A DNA stretch of 64,000 bases from Dromiciops gliroides. Its lineage: Eukaryota > Chordata > Mammalia > Microbiotheria > Microbiotheriidae. Both the position numbers and the translations under genes were made by a program. Shown one piece after another: positions 11,482 through 23,837 of this stretch. The notes below the pieces were generated by a model that made no database searches, was not told the DNA's origin, and saw only the letters and a list, made by a program, of their open reading frames with translations. The stretch covers positions 447,596,822-447,660,821 of the forward strand of contig NC_057864.1 in assembly GCF_019393635.1 (NCBI RefSeq), read 5' to 3'. The first letter of the stretch is position 1, and the number at the start of each line of letters is the position of its first letter.

Positions 11482-11864
11482 AAGAATTGGATGCAAAATT
11501 CAAATGTTCAAGCCACAGTGCAATATTTCACTATTCTGGATTGTTTTCTGCTTCATGGGCCTCACTCAAATGACTCCAATGGAACAAAAGCTGTCGTACT
11601 CTAATGCTACCTTTTAAATGAGAATATCTCACTCTTATAAAAACCACAAAACTGGCCTGTGACTCAGAGAGTTTGGTTGGTTCCCATGTGGTGCTAATGA
11701 GGCCAAAGTTCCAGGCTCTAAATCTCTAGGGGGCACTAAGATTTCTCTTCTAGGGCCACAGACTGCCTGTCTAATCTCCATTAGCCATCACGCAGGTGTG
11801 TATGTGTGCTTCTGGTCAAGAGGGCTTAGACGAATGTGCGGTATTGGAAAAGTGAAAATGCTGA

Positions 11865-12085
11865 ATACCTTACCAATATTATTTCATTTCTTCCTCACTA
11901 CAACCTTGGGAGGTAGGGACTATTATTATCCCCATTTCACAGATGAGAAAACTGAAGCAGACAAAGGTTAAGTGACTTGCTCAGGATCATACAACTGGTA
12001 ATTATCTGAAGCTGTACTTGAACCCAGATCTTCATGACTCCAGACTCAGTGCTCTAGCCATAGTACCAACTAAATGCCTCCAATA
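11865..12085 (-). repeat. MIR-type SINE, antisense
   Basis: attattatccccatttcaca, gatgagaaaactgaagcaga, cagatcttcatgactccaga: the reverse complement of the MIR core and flanks. Confidence 0.7.
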
Positions 12086-12585
12086 AAGTCAAGGAAGCCT
12101 AGTTGGGGGCTTTGGAGGGTCTCATCTCTTAGGGTCTTCCCTTTTAATACAATCTTTTCTTTTGATACTGCCAGAGGCAGCTAAAGAAAATGAGACAAAG
12201 CAGAAAGGAGAAAGCAGCCAAAGCCAAGAGCAGTCTTTGGATGCCTTCAAAGTCATTCGGAGAAGCTCCCCTCCACCACACTATTAGGCTACCAGAAGAA
12301 GTTACTGAATATCATTGTGTACTCCAATGTGGGGTTTGTCAAAGAGTCAAACCCCATTACATATAGTTATGAGTCAATTGCCATAGACAGGTGAGATAGT
12401 ATAGCTTAATAGGAATGGTAAGCTGTAAAAGGGATATTCTGATAGGAAAGTAATGAATAGTCATAATTGGGAAGAAAATGGGGAATAACTGGTGTGAATG
12501 CACAAAGACTTCTATGATCAGTTCATCTTTAAAAAAAATGAGGCACATAATCAAAGACATTTACAAATGAGTGCCACAGATCTAT

Positions 12586-12870
12586 GTGTGACCTTCTTCC
12601 CTCCCTTCAAAATCTTTGTCCTCCTTGTAAGGTTTAGCCCATATTCTACTTCCTCCATTGAATTTTCTCTTCTGCCACCTCCCAGTTTTTGGACCTCTCT
12701 GCTTCCTTCAAATAACCTTATTTATCTGTGTGCATGTTGCATTCCTCTGAAAGAATGTCAACTCCTTGGAGTCAGGAAATGTTTCACTTTTGTGCTTGTA
12801 TCTCCAGCATCTGGCACCATGCCTTCCACATAGTAGGGACTTAACAACTTTTTTAAAATACAAGTAAATG
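12586..12870 (+). repeat. L2 LINE 3' end fragment
   Basis: Ends with the typical L2 tail: atttatctgtgtgcatgttg, caactccttggagtcaggaa, tatctccagcatctggcacc, acatagtagggacttaacaa. Diverged. Confidence 0.7.
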
Positions 12871-12989
12871 AAGACTGGGAGACTGTCTCCAAATAAATGA
12901 GTTTTAAGTTAGAAATGCTTCAGGAAAAAAGGTCTTTAAAAACCATCTTTGAAATAATAAGAAGAATCCAAGAAAATCCCAAGGAACTA

Positions 12990-13195
12990 ATGAGGAAGCT
13001 TACTATCCACCCCCATAGAAAGAACTGATAAAAAGAACACTTGTGGATTGTACATATATAACCTGGTTGTGATCTTGTGGAGCAGGGAGGAAAGGGAGAG
13101 AGGGAGAGAGAGAGAAAAATTTGGAACTCTAAATCTGATTAAAATGAATGTTGACAACTACCCTTACATGTAACTGGAAAAAAAAAATGTTTGTT
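12990..13195 (+). mobile_element. Short L1 3' UTR fragment
   Basis: acatatataacctggttgtg, ggaaagggagagagggagag, aatttggaactctaaatctg and ttacatgtaactggaaaaaa match the 3' UTR of the L1 at 371-995. It lacks any ORF2. Confidence 0.75.
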
Positions 13196-13524
13196 GCTAA
13201 ACAAACAAACAAACAAGAAAAAGAAATAAGAAGAAGAAAGACATGACAGGCCCACAGCTTATGGAAGAAATTTTACAGGGATACATTCACTAGGCTCTTT
13301 ATATAATACCAAAAAAAAATTTTACAAAAAGGTAAGGGCTTGACATCATGTGAAAAAGGCATGGAGATCTGAGTGAACTACGCATCCAATATGAAAAAAA
13401 ACAAAACCATGGCATAGCTACCAATGGAATCTTCGGTTCCATCCATAGAAGTAGAATGAACAGGTCATGGGAGGCCATAGGACCATGGTGTCCTGGCTAC
13501 AGCAGATTAAGAGTGATGTGTTCT

Positions 13525-13670
13525 GGGGCAGCTAGGTGGTGCAGTGGATAGAGCACCAGCCTTGAAGTCAGGAGGACCTGAGTTCAAATTCTATCTCAGA
13601 CACTTAACACTAGCTGGGTGACCCTAGGCAAGTCATTTAACCCCAATTGCCTCACCAAAAAAGAAAAAAA
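13525..13670 (+). mobile_element. WSINE1-like SINE with perfect 16-bp target duplication
   Basis: AAGAGTGATGTGTTCT flanks the copy at 13509-13524 and 13671-13686 without a mismatch, which marks a recent insertion. Confidence 0.93.
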
Positions 13671-14199
13671 AAGAGTGATGTGTTCTATTCTGTAGTGTTT
13701 CTACAAAGTCAAAAGATGGTGAATGGAAACCATGTATTCTGGTGAATACTTAGAGGAACCACGGATTCTCTTGGCCTAGAAAAGAAAGTCAATAAGGGAC
13801 ATGATCTTTTTCATCAAATATATGAAAGATTTTCCTTAGGAAGAGGAATCATACTTTTTTGTGTCTTTCCAGAGAGTAGGACTAGGACAAATGGGTGGAA
13901 ATATCAGAGGTTATTGATAAGTGATTGAGTCCAAATTCAACTGTCCTATGATCTCCAGCTAACACCAGAACATTCTCCATAACCCATCTCATCCCATCTA
14001 TCTTGTGATCTGACTTTCTACCTTTCTACTTCTCTCTTTGTAGAATAGCAGACTTCCAGAAACCAGACTTCTAGAAACTCTGTCCCCCAGGGACAGTTAA
14101 TCTGTGCAGTTGTGGAACTCCTGCCCGGGGGCTGAGTTTTTTAGATTGGTGAGTAAATTAATGAAAACTTACCTTTTCAGAATTTTCCACCTCCTTAGT

Positions 14200-14480
14200 A
14201 GGTGCCTTCTTACCCCTAGAAATGCCCCCATTCATGTGGCTCCCCTCCTTTCTTTGATCAATTTCTGCCTTGGACTGCCATTCCATGAAGTGTCTAGGCT
14301 TTCCATACTCACTCATCTCTCTCTCCCTGAATTTTTCCACCTTGTTCTTATGTAGGTATCTGTTCCCCTTCCCCACCCACCCCTTTCGAATGTAAGCTTT
14401 TTTGAGGGTAAGAATTTTTTGTTGTATTTGTATTTCCAGGGCTTAGCATAGTGCCTAGAATATAGCAAGTATCTAACTAA
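14200..14480 (+). repeat. L2 3' end fragment
   Basis: ccatactcactcatctctct, tgtaagcttttttgagggta, gggcttagcatagtgcctag: L2 tail signature, directly followed by a tetranucleotide repeat. Confidence 0.6.
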
Positions 14481-14482
14481 TG

Positions 14483-14600
14483 CTTTATCTATCCATCTAT
14501 CTATTGCTCAATCTATAGCTATCTATCTATCCATCCATCCATCTATCCATCTTCTATATCTCTATTATCTATCTATCTATCTATCCATCTATATATCAGT
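14483..14600. repeat. Imperfect (TCTA)/(TCCA) microsatellite
   Basis: About 118 bp of ctat/ccat tetranucleotides with interruptions. Confidence 0.9.
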
Positions 14601-14769
14601 ATCCATAAGCAAAACAGTGTTTCACATCCCATTCAGCTATACAGTTTTATCACCTTCCCACTCCTCCCCAATCCTAACCCCTTTGTATTTCTTCTTCTGG
14701 ACAAATTGAATCAATACTGCATTTGAAAAGGGTCTATGGATTAATTTATTAACCTTTTGATGTCCTGGA

Positions 14770-14930
14770 TTAAAATATCATTCCCAGGGTACCACTTCCC
14801 TATATGTATTATCTCCTCATACTGAAATATAAGTTCCTTTATAACATCAGTGCTTAGCATGAAGTCTGACACACAGTAAGTGCTTAATGAATTATTTTTT
14901 ACTTCATTCATTCATTCATTCCAGCTAAAT
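14770..14930 (+). repeat. L2 3' terminal fragment
   Basis: tatgtattatctcctcatac, agtgcttagcatgaagtctg, cacacagtaagtgcttaatg, then repeated ttca units. Confidence 0.65.
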
Positions 14931-15119
14931 CTAAGGTTCATTGCTTCTTAGATTATTGTTAGTTAATTCTTCCCTTTGTGTTATGAGTGAGATTTTCCCC
15001 GTCCTCTAGATAAAAGTGATTTAACAGTAGTGCTAATCAGTTTATAGACTAAAAACTGTGATTTTAAATATTTAGGTATTCTTTAGTAGTTTAAGCAAAT
15101 GATAATGAAGTAAGATAGA

Positions 15120-15706
15120 TATTGAAAGGAATGCAAACACTATATTGTCAACTTGTCTACAACTTACCTAGAATCCAACTATATGACTTCCAAATGTGGT
15201 TATGTATACCTACCAATCACCTTAAAGGTCAGATACCTAAAATAGTAACTTTGGAAAAAGAAAGGACCAATCAGAGCTGGCAAGAAGTTGGAAAGCTACA
15301 CTTAACCAATATGATGGAAATTCTTGATAGCAGAAAACAGCTTAGAGGAAAAGAGGTGAGAGAGGCTTCATCTGAGATGGCCTCCTATGTTATGAGCCAG
15401 TTACTTAGTAACAGGGCTACTTTAAGTAGGGTATATAGAACGGCAAGCGACTGTGCTGGTGTCTGACTGATGGTTTCTTTCTTCCTTTTTTACACTTATT
15501 GTATTTGTACCACTTGGATTGTGTTAAATTATGGGAGGAGTCATTGCATATAAGTATGTGTGGATCCTGAGGCTCAGGGTCTTTGGGGTCCCAGACCCGA
15601 GACTGGTTTTATTGTGATACAGGATCCCTCTCTCAATAAACCTGTTTTCTTTTGGCTTGGAGACTGTATTTTCTTCATCTAACACTGAGACTTAGAAATT
15701 TTCACA
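15120..15706 (+). mobile_element. Probable solo LTR / endogenous retrovirus LTR remnant
   Basis: The block has LTR-like promoter order: a CCAAT box at 15267-15271, a TATATA box at 15432-15437, and an AATAAA polyadenylation signal at 15635-15640, ending close to ttttcacaaca at 15700-15709. It also contains GTTACTTAGTAAC (15400-15412), a near-palindrome like RFX/X-box sites. I could not fix the 5' end or find a matching target duplication, and no gag/pol/env coding is nearby. It could be another kind of decayed promoter-bearing element. Confidence 0.5.
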
Positions 15707-16807
15707 ACAGTGTTGAGGATGAGGGAGCTATTCATAGAGTATAACAGAAAGAGTGGATGAGGGGAGAGGGTATACAGCAGCCCCCTCCTCTTTTCTTCTA
15801 TGTCCAAGACAATGTTCATTCCTTTGAGGACAGAGGATAATTCTCCCCCCACATACACACCCATCTCATTTCTTCCTGATGGAAAGTGGGCAATAGAAAA
15901 AGGACAATCTATTTGGGAAAGCACTGATCTTGGATGTGGGAGACCTGGATTAAAATGCTGGGTCTGGAAAAAAAAATACAAACTGGAGATATATAATCTA
16001 GCTTAGTGGGTTGTTGAATAGGTTTTATAAGGTTAGAGGAATGTGACGAGTCACTAAAATGATGGTCTCTTTATTACAGATTAGAGATCAGAGGCAAAGA
16101 GATTTTAAATAATTTGCTTAGTCAGGATTACAATCCAAGCTTTTTTATAGTGTTCTTAGCCTGATCTCACTGCCTGCTTCTTCCCAAGGATCCTGAAAAG
16201 TACAGAAAGATGAAAATCATGAGTATTATTATCAATACTGTTGAGTCTTAGCATTTTTTCTCACCATTTCCTTCTGATAGACCATCAGGGTCTAGCACTG
16301 GTGAAAAGCAGTGGGGAGTTCCAGTTTTATAGAGTAATTCTCATGAATAAAAGTAACAGAGTCTATAAAACATCCCTGCCTGGAGGGGAGAGAATGATGT
16401 TCTACTCCCTGACAGAAAGAGCCAGAACTAGGGTTTCATGGGAAACGATATGGTTTTAATCAGCTGAGGCAACAGATGGGATTCTTCAGGCTCCTTCCCT
16501 TTCCTTCTGCCAGCATCTCCCTCCAGTGGAATTGATTCAGGCCAATGGGAGCATCAGACATCCTTCACCTATCTTACACCCTGAGAGGAACCCCACAGCA
16601 TTGTCCAGAGCTCTGAGTACAAGCAAGCAAGCAATAAATGCTCTTTGATTGACAAATGAAACCCAAGCTGGATCTGCATATAATCTACAACTTCATACAC
16701 TGGCTCAGTTTTACATGCTTCTGATACTGACCAAATGAATATTCCTTAGAATCCATTATCTGTTGTTCTACTTCTTTTTCATCTTATTAATTCTATTCCC
16801 TCCTATT
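15707..16807. other. No gene recognised
   Basis: Mostly unique. A weak MIR-like stretch lies at 16060-16160. The small open frames at 15679-15981 and 16241-16459 show no recognisable motif. Confidence 0.4.
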
Positions 16808-16846
16808 CACACACACACACAGACACACACAGACACACACACACAG
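16808..16846. repeat. (CA)n microsatellite with CAGA interruptions
   Basis: Interrupted CA dinucleotide tract of about 39 bp. Confidence 0.9.
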
Positions 16847-17164
16847 AGATGAGAAAAGCAGACACAAAATGGAAAACCATCAATTTTAGCCCAAAGATCA
16901 TTTGCCTATCATTTTTTTTGTGTTAAATAGGATGTTACCTTTCATTAAAAAAAAACCACAAACATGTGCTCATATATTGATAAAGAGATGACCAATGTTT
17001 CCCATTGAATAGAGATGAACAATCTTCTTAGACATCAGTAGGAATAATTTTCTGCATCGTAGGCAACCAAATAAGGTCGATATCTTTCTATATGAATGAA
17101 CAATCTTTTCATAATAAGAAATGGCATTTATACTTCCAAAGGAATTGTTATGATTCTCTGAATT

Positions 17165-17345
17165 TGTTTTCTTATCTTATTGCTATAGCTACCATTTCTA
17201 GCATTGTTAAATAGTAGTGGTGATAATGGATATCCTGATCTTATTAGAGAGGCCTTTAACTTTATTATATGTAACACTTGTTCTTAGATTTTGATAAATA
17301 TTATTTATTAAGGAAAATTACAATGATTTATAGAATTTCTAGAAT
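17165..17345 (-). mobile_element. L1 ORF2 fragment (reverse transcriptase region), antisense
   Basis: gtggtgataatggatatcct, gatcttattagagaggcctt and ttcttagattttgataaata correspond to the antisense of the L1 RT-domain coding sequence. A second, similar copy lies beyond the adjacent SINE at 17557-17690. Confidence 0.65.
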
Positions 17346-17346
17346 A

Positions 17347-17556
17347 GGGCAGTTAGGTGTCACAGTGGATAGGACACTGGGCCTGGAGGCAGGATGACTT
17401 ATCTTCCTGAGTTCAAATCTGGCCTCAGACACTTAACCCTGTTTGTCTCAGTTTTATCATCTGTAAAGTGACCTGGAGAAGGAAATGGCAAAATTCTCCA
17501 GGTTCTTTGCCAAGAAAACCCCAGGTGGGTTCACAATGACTGAACGAAACAAGAAG
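17347..17556 (+). mobile_element. MAR1-type long SINE
   Basis: gggcagttaggtgtcacagt head with the tail ctggagaaggaaatggcaaa and tctttgccaagaaaacccca. It sits between two similar L1 segments. Confidence 0.85.
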
Positions 17557-17690
17557 TAGTGATAATGGACATCTTCATCTAATTGGAGGCTTTTCACTTT
17601 CCTCCATCATATGGAACATTTATTCTTAGATTTTGATAGATATTATTTACTCCATTAAGGAAAGTTACTATGATTTCCAGAATTTTTCAT
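17557..17690 (-). mobile_element. Second copy of the same L1 ORF2 segment, antisense
   Basis: agtgataatggacatcttca, ttcttagattttgatagata and taaggaaagttactatgatt repeat the order seen at 17210-17345 about 340 bp upstream. Confidence 0.6.
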
Positions 17691-17744
17691 AGAAACAAAT
17701 TCCCTTCCTTCTTATGTCATGTTATAAAGGTGTCACATGAAACT

Positions 17745-17935
17745 TAGAGTCAAGAAGACCTGAGTTCAAATCCAGACTCAGTCACTTGCTATCTGTGTGA
17801 CCTTGGGAAAGTAATTTATTCTCTATTGACATCAGTTTGCTAAAATGTAAAATAAGGATGTCAATAGCCCCTATCTTGCAAGGCTGTTGTGAGCACAGTA
17901 TTTGGCACATAGCAGGTAATTAATATGACAAAAGT
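17745..17935 (+). repeat. MIR-type SINE
   Basis: agtcaagaagacctgagttc, actatctgtgtgaccttggg and tagcccctatcttgcaaggc follow MIR order. Confidence 0.75.
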
Positions 17936-18049
17936 ATTAGGTAATTAATATGCCAAAGGCATGCTTTCCAAGGTATGACATATGGTAAGATGAACAATTT
18001 TTGAGTCATTTCATCTTGGACAGGCATTTCAAGTAAAGAATGGGTTAAA

Positions 18050-18202
18050 GGGGTAGTTAGATGGCACAGTGGGTAGGGCACTGGCCCTGGAGTGAGGAGT
18101 ACCTGAGTTCAAATCCGGCCTCAGACACTTAACACTTACTAGCTGTGTGACTCTGGGCAAGTCACTTAACCCCAAATGCCTCACTAAAAAAAAAAAAAAG
18201 AA
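18050..18202 (+). mobile_element. WSINE1-like SINE with target duplication
   Basis: ggggtagttagatggcacag head and an A tail of about 13. AAGAATGGGTT is present on both sides (near 18037-18047 and 18199-18209). Confidence 0.9.
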
Positions 18203-18494
18203 TGGGTTGGTCCTAGAACTGAATAAGGGGTACAGAGAAGGCTGATTTGGGAACTTATGCAAGGCTTTCAATAACCCCAAGCTATTCCCTGCTGCCAAAA
18301 CTCATCTATGTATTACTAATTTTCTCTCAATGATGCTATATGACTCTGAATCCCAGAACCACAATCTGGAAAGAATTAAAAATGTTAATGACCCATAGGC
18401 CACAGAAGGACAAGTGCGTAGTCTGCATTGTAGTTTATTGTCAATGATTATTTGAAGATAAGACAAAGTATTTTAAAAGTGCATAGATTTAGAT

Positions 18495-18650
18495 CAAGAA
18501 GAGACCAGAGAGACCTGGTAGACCAACACCTTCATTTTGCAGATAAGGAAACTGTACCAAAGAGGTCAAATGACTTGCCAAGTAGGAAATAGCAAATCCA
18601 GGATTCAAGTGTATGTCCCCAACTCCGAATCTAACACTTTTCCCATGGGA
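18495..18650 (-). repeat. MIR fragment, antisense
   Basis: cttcattttgcagataagga, aactgtaccaaagaggtcaa, atgacttgccaagtaggaaa; diverged. Confidence 0.6.
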
Positions 18651-18754
18651 TATGGATGACTAGAATAGGAGATGGGAATGGGGATTTATGAATAGCAAAT
18701 GATTACAAATGGACAAATGGACAGCCTGTGTGAGGCTGATCCACAAAAAATGTT

Positions 18755-18768
18755 AAAAGACCTAGAAG
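18755..18768 (+). repeat. Target-site duplication, 5' copy (FTH1 retrocopy)
   Basis: AAAAGACCTAGAAG, identical to 19764-19777. The preceding two bases are TT, giving the TT/AAAA context preferred by L1 endonuclease. Confidence 0.92.
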
Positions 18769-19600
<832 letters not shown>

Positions 19601-19752
19601 GCCACACACCTGGCTTCCCCCACACCTGGGAACTGTGGGCGCCACTCCTCCTGTCTTTCAGTGCATGCATATTTTGGTTATCTGACCTTTTCATAATCTG
19701 TACCAAAAAACTACCACCATTTACATCCCAATAAAGTGACTTGGTACTGATG
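19601..19752 (+). other. FTH1: 3' UTR of the FTH1 retrocopy
   Basis: About 150 nt with the ferritin-type features tcagtgcatgcat (near 19659-19671), tctgtaccaaaa (19697-19708) and tggtac (19742-19747), which resemble the vertebrate FTH1 3' UTR. Confidence 0.85.
19730..19735 (+). promoter_or_regulatory. Polyadenylation signal AATAAA of the retrocopy
   Basis: Canonical hexamer 17 nt before the start of the A-tail at 19753, the normal distance. Confidence 0.9.
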
Positions 19753-19777
19753 AAAAAAAAAAAAAAAGACCTAGAAG
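19753..19777 (+). repeat. Poly(A) tail and 3' target-site duplication
   Basis: An A-run (19753-19767) merges into the second copy of AAAAGACCTAGAAG at 19764-19777, a perfect match to 18755-18768. Confidence 0.92.
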
Positions 19778-19913
19778 AACACACCTAGAGTGCTTGCTAT
19801 GTCCTATATGGGTGATCTTTTGGAGGACATGGAGAAGAATTACACAAGATAGAAAAGAATAGATGAGATGCAGTTGGAATCATTGGAAGGATCCAGGGAA
19901 GTTATACATCCAT

Positions 19914-19916
<3 letters not shown>

Positions 19917-19957
<41 letters not shown>
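19917..19957. repeat. (CA)20 microsatellite
   Basis: Uninterrupted CA tract of 41 bp, 140 bp beyond the FTH1 retrocopy. Confidence 0.95.
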
Positions 19958-19960
<3 letters not shown>

Positions 19961-20074
19961 CAACAACAGCAAAAAATTCCATAATCGTTTGTGAATTTTA
20001 CCACATGTATGACATTGAAACCATTTTGAAGAATTATAAAGTCCTCTAATATTATGGCATCACCCAAGACTAAA

Positions 20075-20365
20075 GTGAAAAGAACACCAGGTTTGGAGTC
20101 AAATAAAATCTGGGTTTGATTCCTGCCTCAAACACTTACTAGCTTGTGGTCTCAGGAAACTGAAACTCAGGGAGATTAAGTGAGCTAAGTCAATTAAGTG
20201 ACTTAAAGAAATTGTTATTCAAGTTATAGTAAGCTTAATGCACTTGATCTCACTGGGCTTCACTTTCCTCATTAGTAAAATAGTAATAATGATATATGTT
20301 GTGAGGATCATAAGAGATAACTTATGAAAAATGCTTTGCAAACAAAGTGCTGTATGAATGCTAGT
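20075..20365 (+). repeat. MIR-type SINE
   Basis: aacaccaggtttggagtcaa, attcctgcctcaaacactta, aaatgctttgcaaacaaagt; it appears to contain a short internal duplication around aagtgagctaagtcaattaagtg. Confidence 0.65.
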
Positions 20366-20552
20366 GTTCATTATGAAGAGATTGCTTATTCATGCAGAAA
20401 GCTGTAGATTTAAGTTGGTTGCCTATAATACATAAGGAGATTCCTACTGCTTTCTAGGAAGCTTGCTCAGCCCTCTTCGGTGGAAAACATTGGTTATCCT
20501 ACTTATTAATTTCTGAGCATATAGTTTAAAAATAAAAGATAACAATGTGGTC

Positions 20553-20728
20553 AGCAGCTAATTGGTGTAGTGGATAAAGCACCAGGCCTGGAGGCAGGAA
20601 GTCCCATCTGCAAAATGAGCTGGACAAGGAAGCAGCAAACCTTTCCAGCATCTTTGTCAAGAAAACCCCAAGGAGGATCACAAAGAGTCTGAAGTGACCA
20701 AAAACAACTGAACAACAACAACAACAAC
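20553..20728 (+). mobile_element. MAR1-type SINE with internal deletion
   Basis: The head gcagctaattggtgtagtgg joins, after ggcaggaagtcccatctgc, directly to the tail aaaatgagctggacaaggaa. The middle (box B to core) is missing. It ends in an (ACA)n tail. Confidence 0.8.
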
Positions 20729-21004
20729 ATCCTGATCAACACCAACGACTGACATGCAAATAATCTTAAGAGTCTGCTGTCTGACTCACCCAGCTTTTTG
20801 CTGCATTCATTCAATCATCCAGCAAGCCTCCATTAAGTGGGTGGAAATACAAAGACAGCAAGTGAAAAAGTCTTTTTTTTCCCCATGGGACTTAATATTT
20901 TATTGGCAGTGACAGTAGATTTAATGCTGGTTTGGTTTTCTGAAACCATTTTGATAATCAAAATTATGAAAAAAAAATGTGGAGAGGAAAGGAAGAGGGG
21001 AGGG

Positions 21005-21330
21005 AACAAGCATTTAAGTGCCTACTGTGTGCTAAATTCTTTATGAGATAATAGCTAAATGATTGTTTCATGAGTTAGTCTTTGTCTAGATTTCAAGGTA
21101 ATGAAACAGTTTTTTACTTGATATTTAGCTAATACACATTGTAACAAACAGCATTTACATAGCAGTTTAAGGTTTACAAAGTACTTTACATGTTTTAATG
21201 TTTGATCTTAATAACAACTCTTCAAGTTAGGGTGCCATTATTCCCATTTTAGAAATGAGGAAAATTAGGCTGATGAAGGCTAAATGACAGCCACAGTAAA
21301 TTTCTGAGGTAGGGCTAAGGTCCCCCTTTT
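21005..21330 (-). repeat. MIR-type fragments, antisense
   Basis: agcatttaagtgcctactgt, taaggtttacaaagtacttt, cccattttagaaatgaggaa. Two adjacent old fragments. Confidence 0.6.
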
Positions 21331-21875
21331 GAGCACCTACCTGTAATTGGGGATATAAATAACTATGAAAATGAATAATTCTGAAAAGAAAGAGCTCTGC
21401 CAAGAATGGACAAAAAGCCATATTGTTCTTGGAAATTACATTTTGAAAAAGATTGTTGGAGAATTGTGATGACTCTCATCAAGCTTAGATAGTCTTATGA
21501 ATGCCAACTACTTGAGAAATAGGGGTTAGGGGTACAACTGAAGGGCATGAAAGGGACATGATTCAGTAGCATTGACAAAGCATGCTGACCTCAGACTGAA
21601 TGGTCAGTGGCATGAGAAGTGACTGGGTAGTGAGGGATAGGTAGCAGAACAGCTGTGAAGACTTGCCATGTGGAACAGCCGTAGGGAGAAACTGAGGTAT
21701 CCACAATCATCCAGACTGCCTATAAGAAGTTGGGCAGTTATAAGAATGGCAGTGGGTTTCTTTATCATGCAGTGACTAAGGCATCCACTATCCTGATAGG
21801 GCGGGGAGACAAAATATTCCATCAGAAGATGATTTTCCTAAATCACTAATGTCAATTGAGATTCTTCCCTTATAC
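21331..21875. other. No gene recognised
   Basis: Unique sequence between repeats. The open frame on the minus strand at 21604-21822 has no recognisable features. Confidence 0.4.
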
Positions 21876-22122
21876 AAGTTATTGACAGTCATATCCAACT
21901 CTTAGTGACCCCATTTGGGGTTTTCTTGGTGAGGATACTGGAGTGGTTTGCCATTTCCTTCTCCAGCTCATTTTACAGATGAAGAAACTGAGGCAAACAG
22001 GGTTGAGTGATTTGCCCAGGGTCACATAGATTGCAAGTGTCTGAGACTAGATTTGAACTCACAAAGCTTAGTCTTTTTGAATCCAGACCCAGGAGTCTAT
22101 CCACTGCACCACAAATGGCCCA
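21876..22122 (-). mobile_element. MAR1-type long SINE, antisense
   Basis: gacagtcatatccaactctt, ttttcttggtgaggatactg, cagatgaagaaactgaggca; ends atccactgcaccacaaatgg. Confidence 0.85.
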
Positions 22123-22574
22123 TGAGCAGGGCAATCCCTCACAGGCAGTGACAGCTTAGCTACTTGAAGTATGAAGCTATTTCCTGTGTGTCTTGAGCCT
22201 ATTTTTGTGGCCAGCCAAGGCTTTCTCTCATAATCATAGTTGTGAGAGAGTGGTTCATTGATAGCTGCTGATTGATGGGTATGAATTCTCCTTCGTTCAT
22301 GCAGATTTGTTTACCTCCTGCCACTCCTATCCTTTAGAGTCACTTCCACTCCCCCCCCACCCCCAATTCTACTGGGAACCTAAGCCTGTTGTCATCTGTG
22401 CAAAACCTGAACCCTTGACGGCATTCTAGTTTCAAATTAGCCTTTTGACCAGTTCCTGCTTCAAAGAGCAGGGAGCTGGAGGAGAAGTAGTCAGGGTGAA
22501 GAAAATTACTCCCTTATGATTGGAGAAAGATTGTCACTGGAAACGTCCTTGGGATAGGTGCACATGGAGTGATT

Positions 22575-22578
<4 letters not shown>

Positions 22579-22611
<33 letters not shown>
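22579..22611. repeat. (TC)16 microsatellite
   Basis: Uninterrupted dinucleotide tract. Confidence 0.95.
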
Positions 22612-22613
<2 letters not shown>

Positions 22614-22954
22614 AAGTTTTACCCAAGTTGTTGGGAAAGAAAGTCTACAGATCAAAAGATTCTCAGTTGAAGCCTGTGACAGAAGAAAGGCCCCAGGCAG
22701 TTAAAATCTATTAGCTTTGGCTGACTAGAAACTTGGGAGCTTCAGACAGTTCCCAGGGAAGCCAAGAAATCCTAAAGGTGAATTTTCTGATTTAGGCAAG
22801 GGAAGAGGGGAAAAATAATGGATTAGACTAAGCATTGATTGATAATAGTTGAAAATCAGCAAGACAGTATCTAACTCTACTTAGGTCATTATATTTCTTT
22901 AAATGTTGCCTTAACCATATTTTTTCCCTAAAAACATGATGCAAATATTTTTAA

Positions 22955-23268
22955 TATTGTTGTTTGTCTTTTGTTCTTAAAGAGGACCATGATGTCATGG
23001 TAATATCATGACTTGCACTGAATTGGATTTAAGTGATGGATAGCTGTGTAAAGTCACCAACTTCACTCCCTCCTCCAGAACCATCTGAGTCCAGTGGCAA
23101 GATATATATCAGGACAACTGGAGATGGCCCCGGATGTTTAAGGCAATTGGGGTTAAATGACCTGCCTGGGGTCACACAACCAGTTAGTATCTAAGGTGAG
23201 ATTTGAACTCAGGTCCTCCCAACTTCAGGGCCAATGCTCTATCCACTGCACCACCTAGCTGCCCCAGT
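22955..23268 (-). mobile_element. Composite marsupial SINE with RTE-like tail, antisense
   Basis: On the minus strand: the SINE head (complement of caccacctagctgcccc), the core, then a distinct 3' half (complement of ccagtggcaagatatatatc and gaggaccatgatgtcatggt) ending in a CAA-rich tail. It is the same subfamily as 55801-56122. Confidence 0.8.
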
Positions 23269-23529
23269 AAAAACATTAACATTTGATTAATATTAATGTT
23301 CTGTTGATTTGTCATGAATTTAGTTTTTAGGAAATGAAAATATGTTCTAATTCAGTCATTCACACCCTTGGAAACACTTACTGACTCTGGAGAAATCACT
23401 ATACCTTTCTCTGTGCTTCACTGTCTCCTTTAAAGTTTTTTCCAATTCTAAAGCTATGATCCTTTTTCCAACTTGTACAATGTGACTATAATACCAGTTA
23501 TTGGCTTTGACTGGGTAGCAACTCTACAG

Positions 23530-23690
23530 AGATTCTTAAACATTTTTGTGTGTCTTTAGAACCCTATGGCAATCTGAGGAAATCTATGTGACCCCTCCTC
23601 AGAATAACATTTTTAAATGAATAGAAAAGAATATATAGAATTACAAAGGAAGACAATTATATTGAAATGCAGTTAAGAAATTGTTTTCAG
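23530..23690 (+). mobile_element. Non-autonomous hAT-like DNA element fragment
   Basis: gattcttaaacatttttgtg, tatgtgacccctcctcagaa, aattacaaaggaagacaatt and tatattgaaatgcagttaag match the element at 28934-29108. A SINE directly abuts its right side. The family name is uncertain. Confidence 0.6.
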
Positions 23691-23837
23691 GGGTAGCTGG
23701 GTGGTGCAGTGGATAAAGCACCAGTCCTGGATTTAGGAGGACCTAAGTTCAAATCCTGCCTCAGAAACTTGACACCTACTGGCTGTGTGACCCTGGGCAA
23801 CTCACTTAACCCTCATTGCCCCAGAAAAAAAAAATAA
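23691..23837 (+). mobile_element. WSINE1-like SINE
   Basis: aggggtagctgggtggtgca head, core, and tail ttaaccctcattgccccaga plus A-run. Confidence 0.9.
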
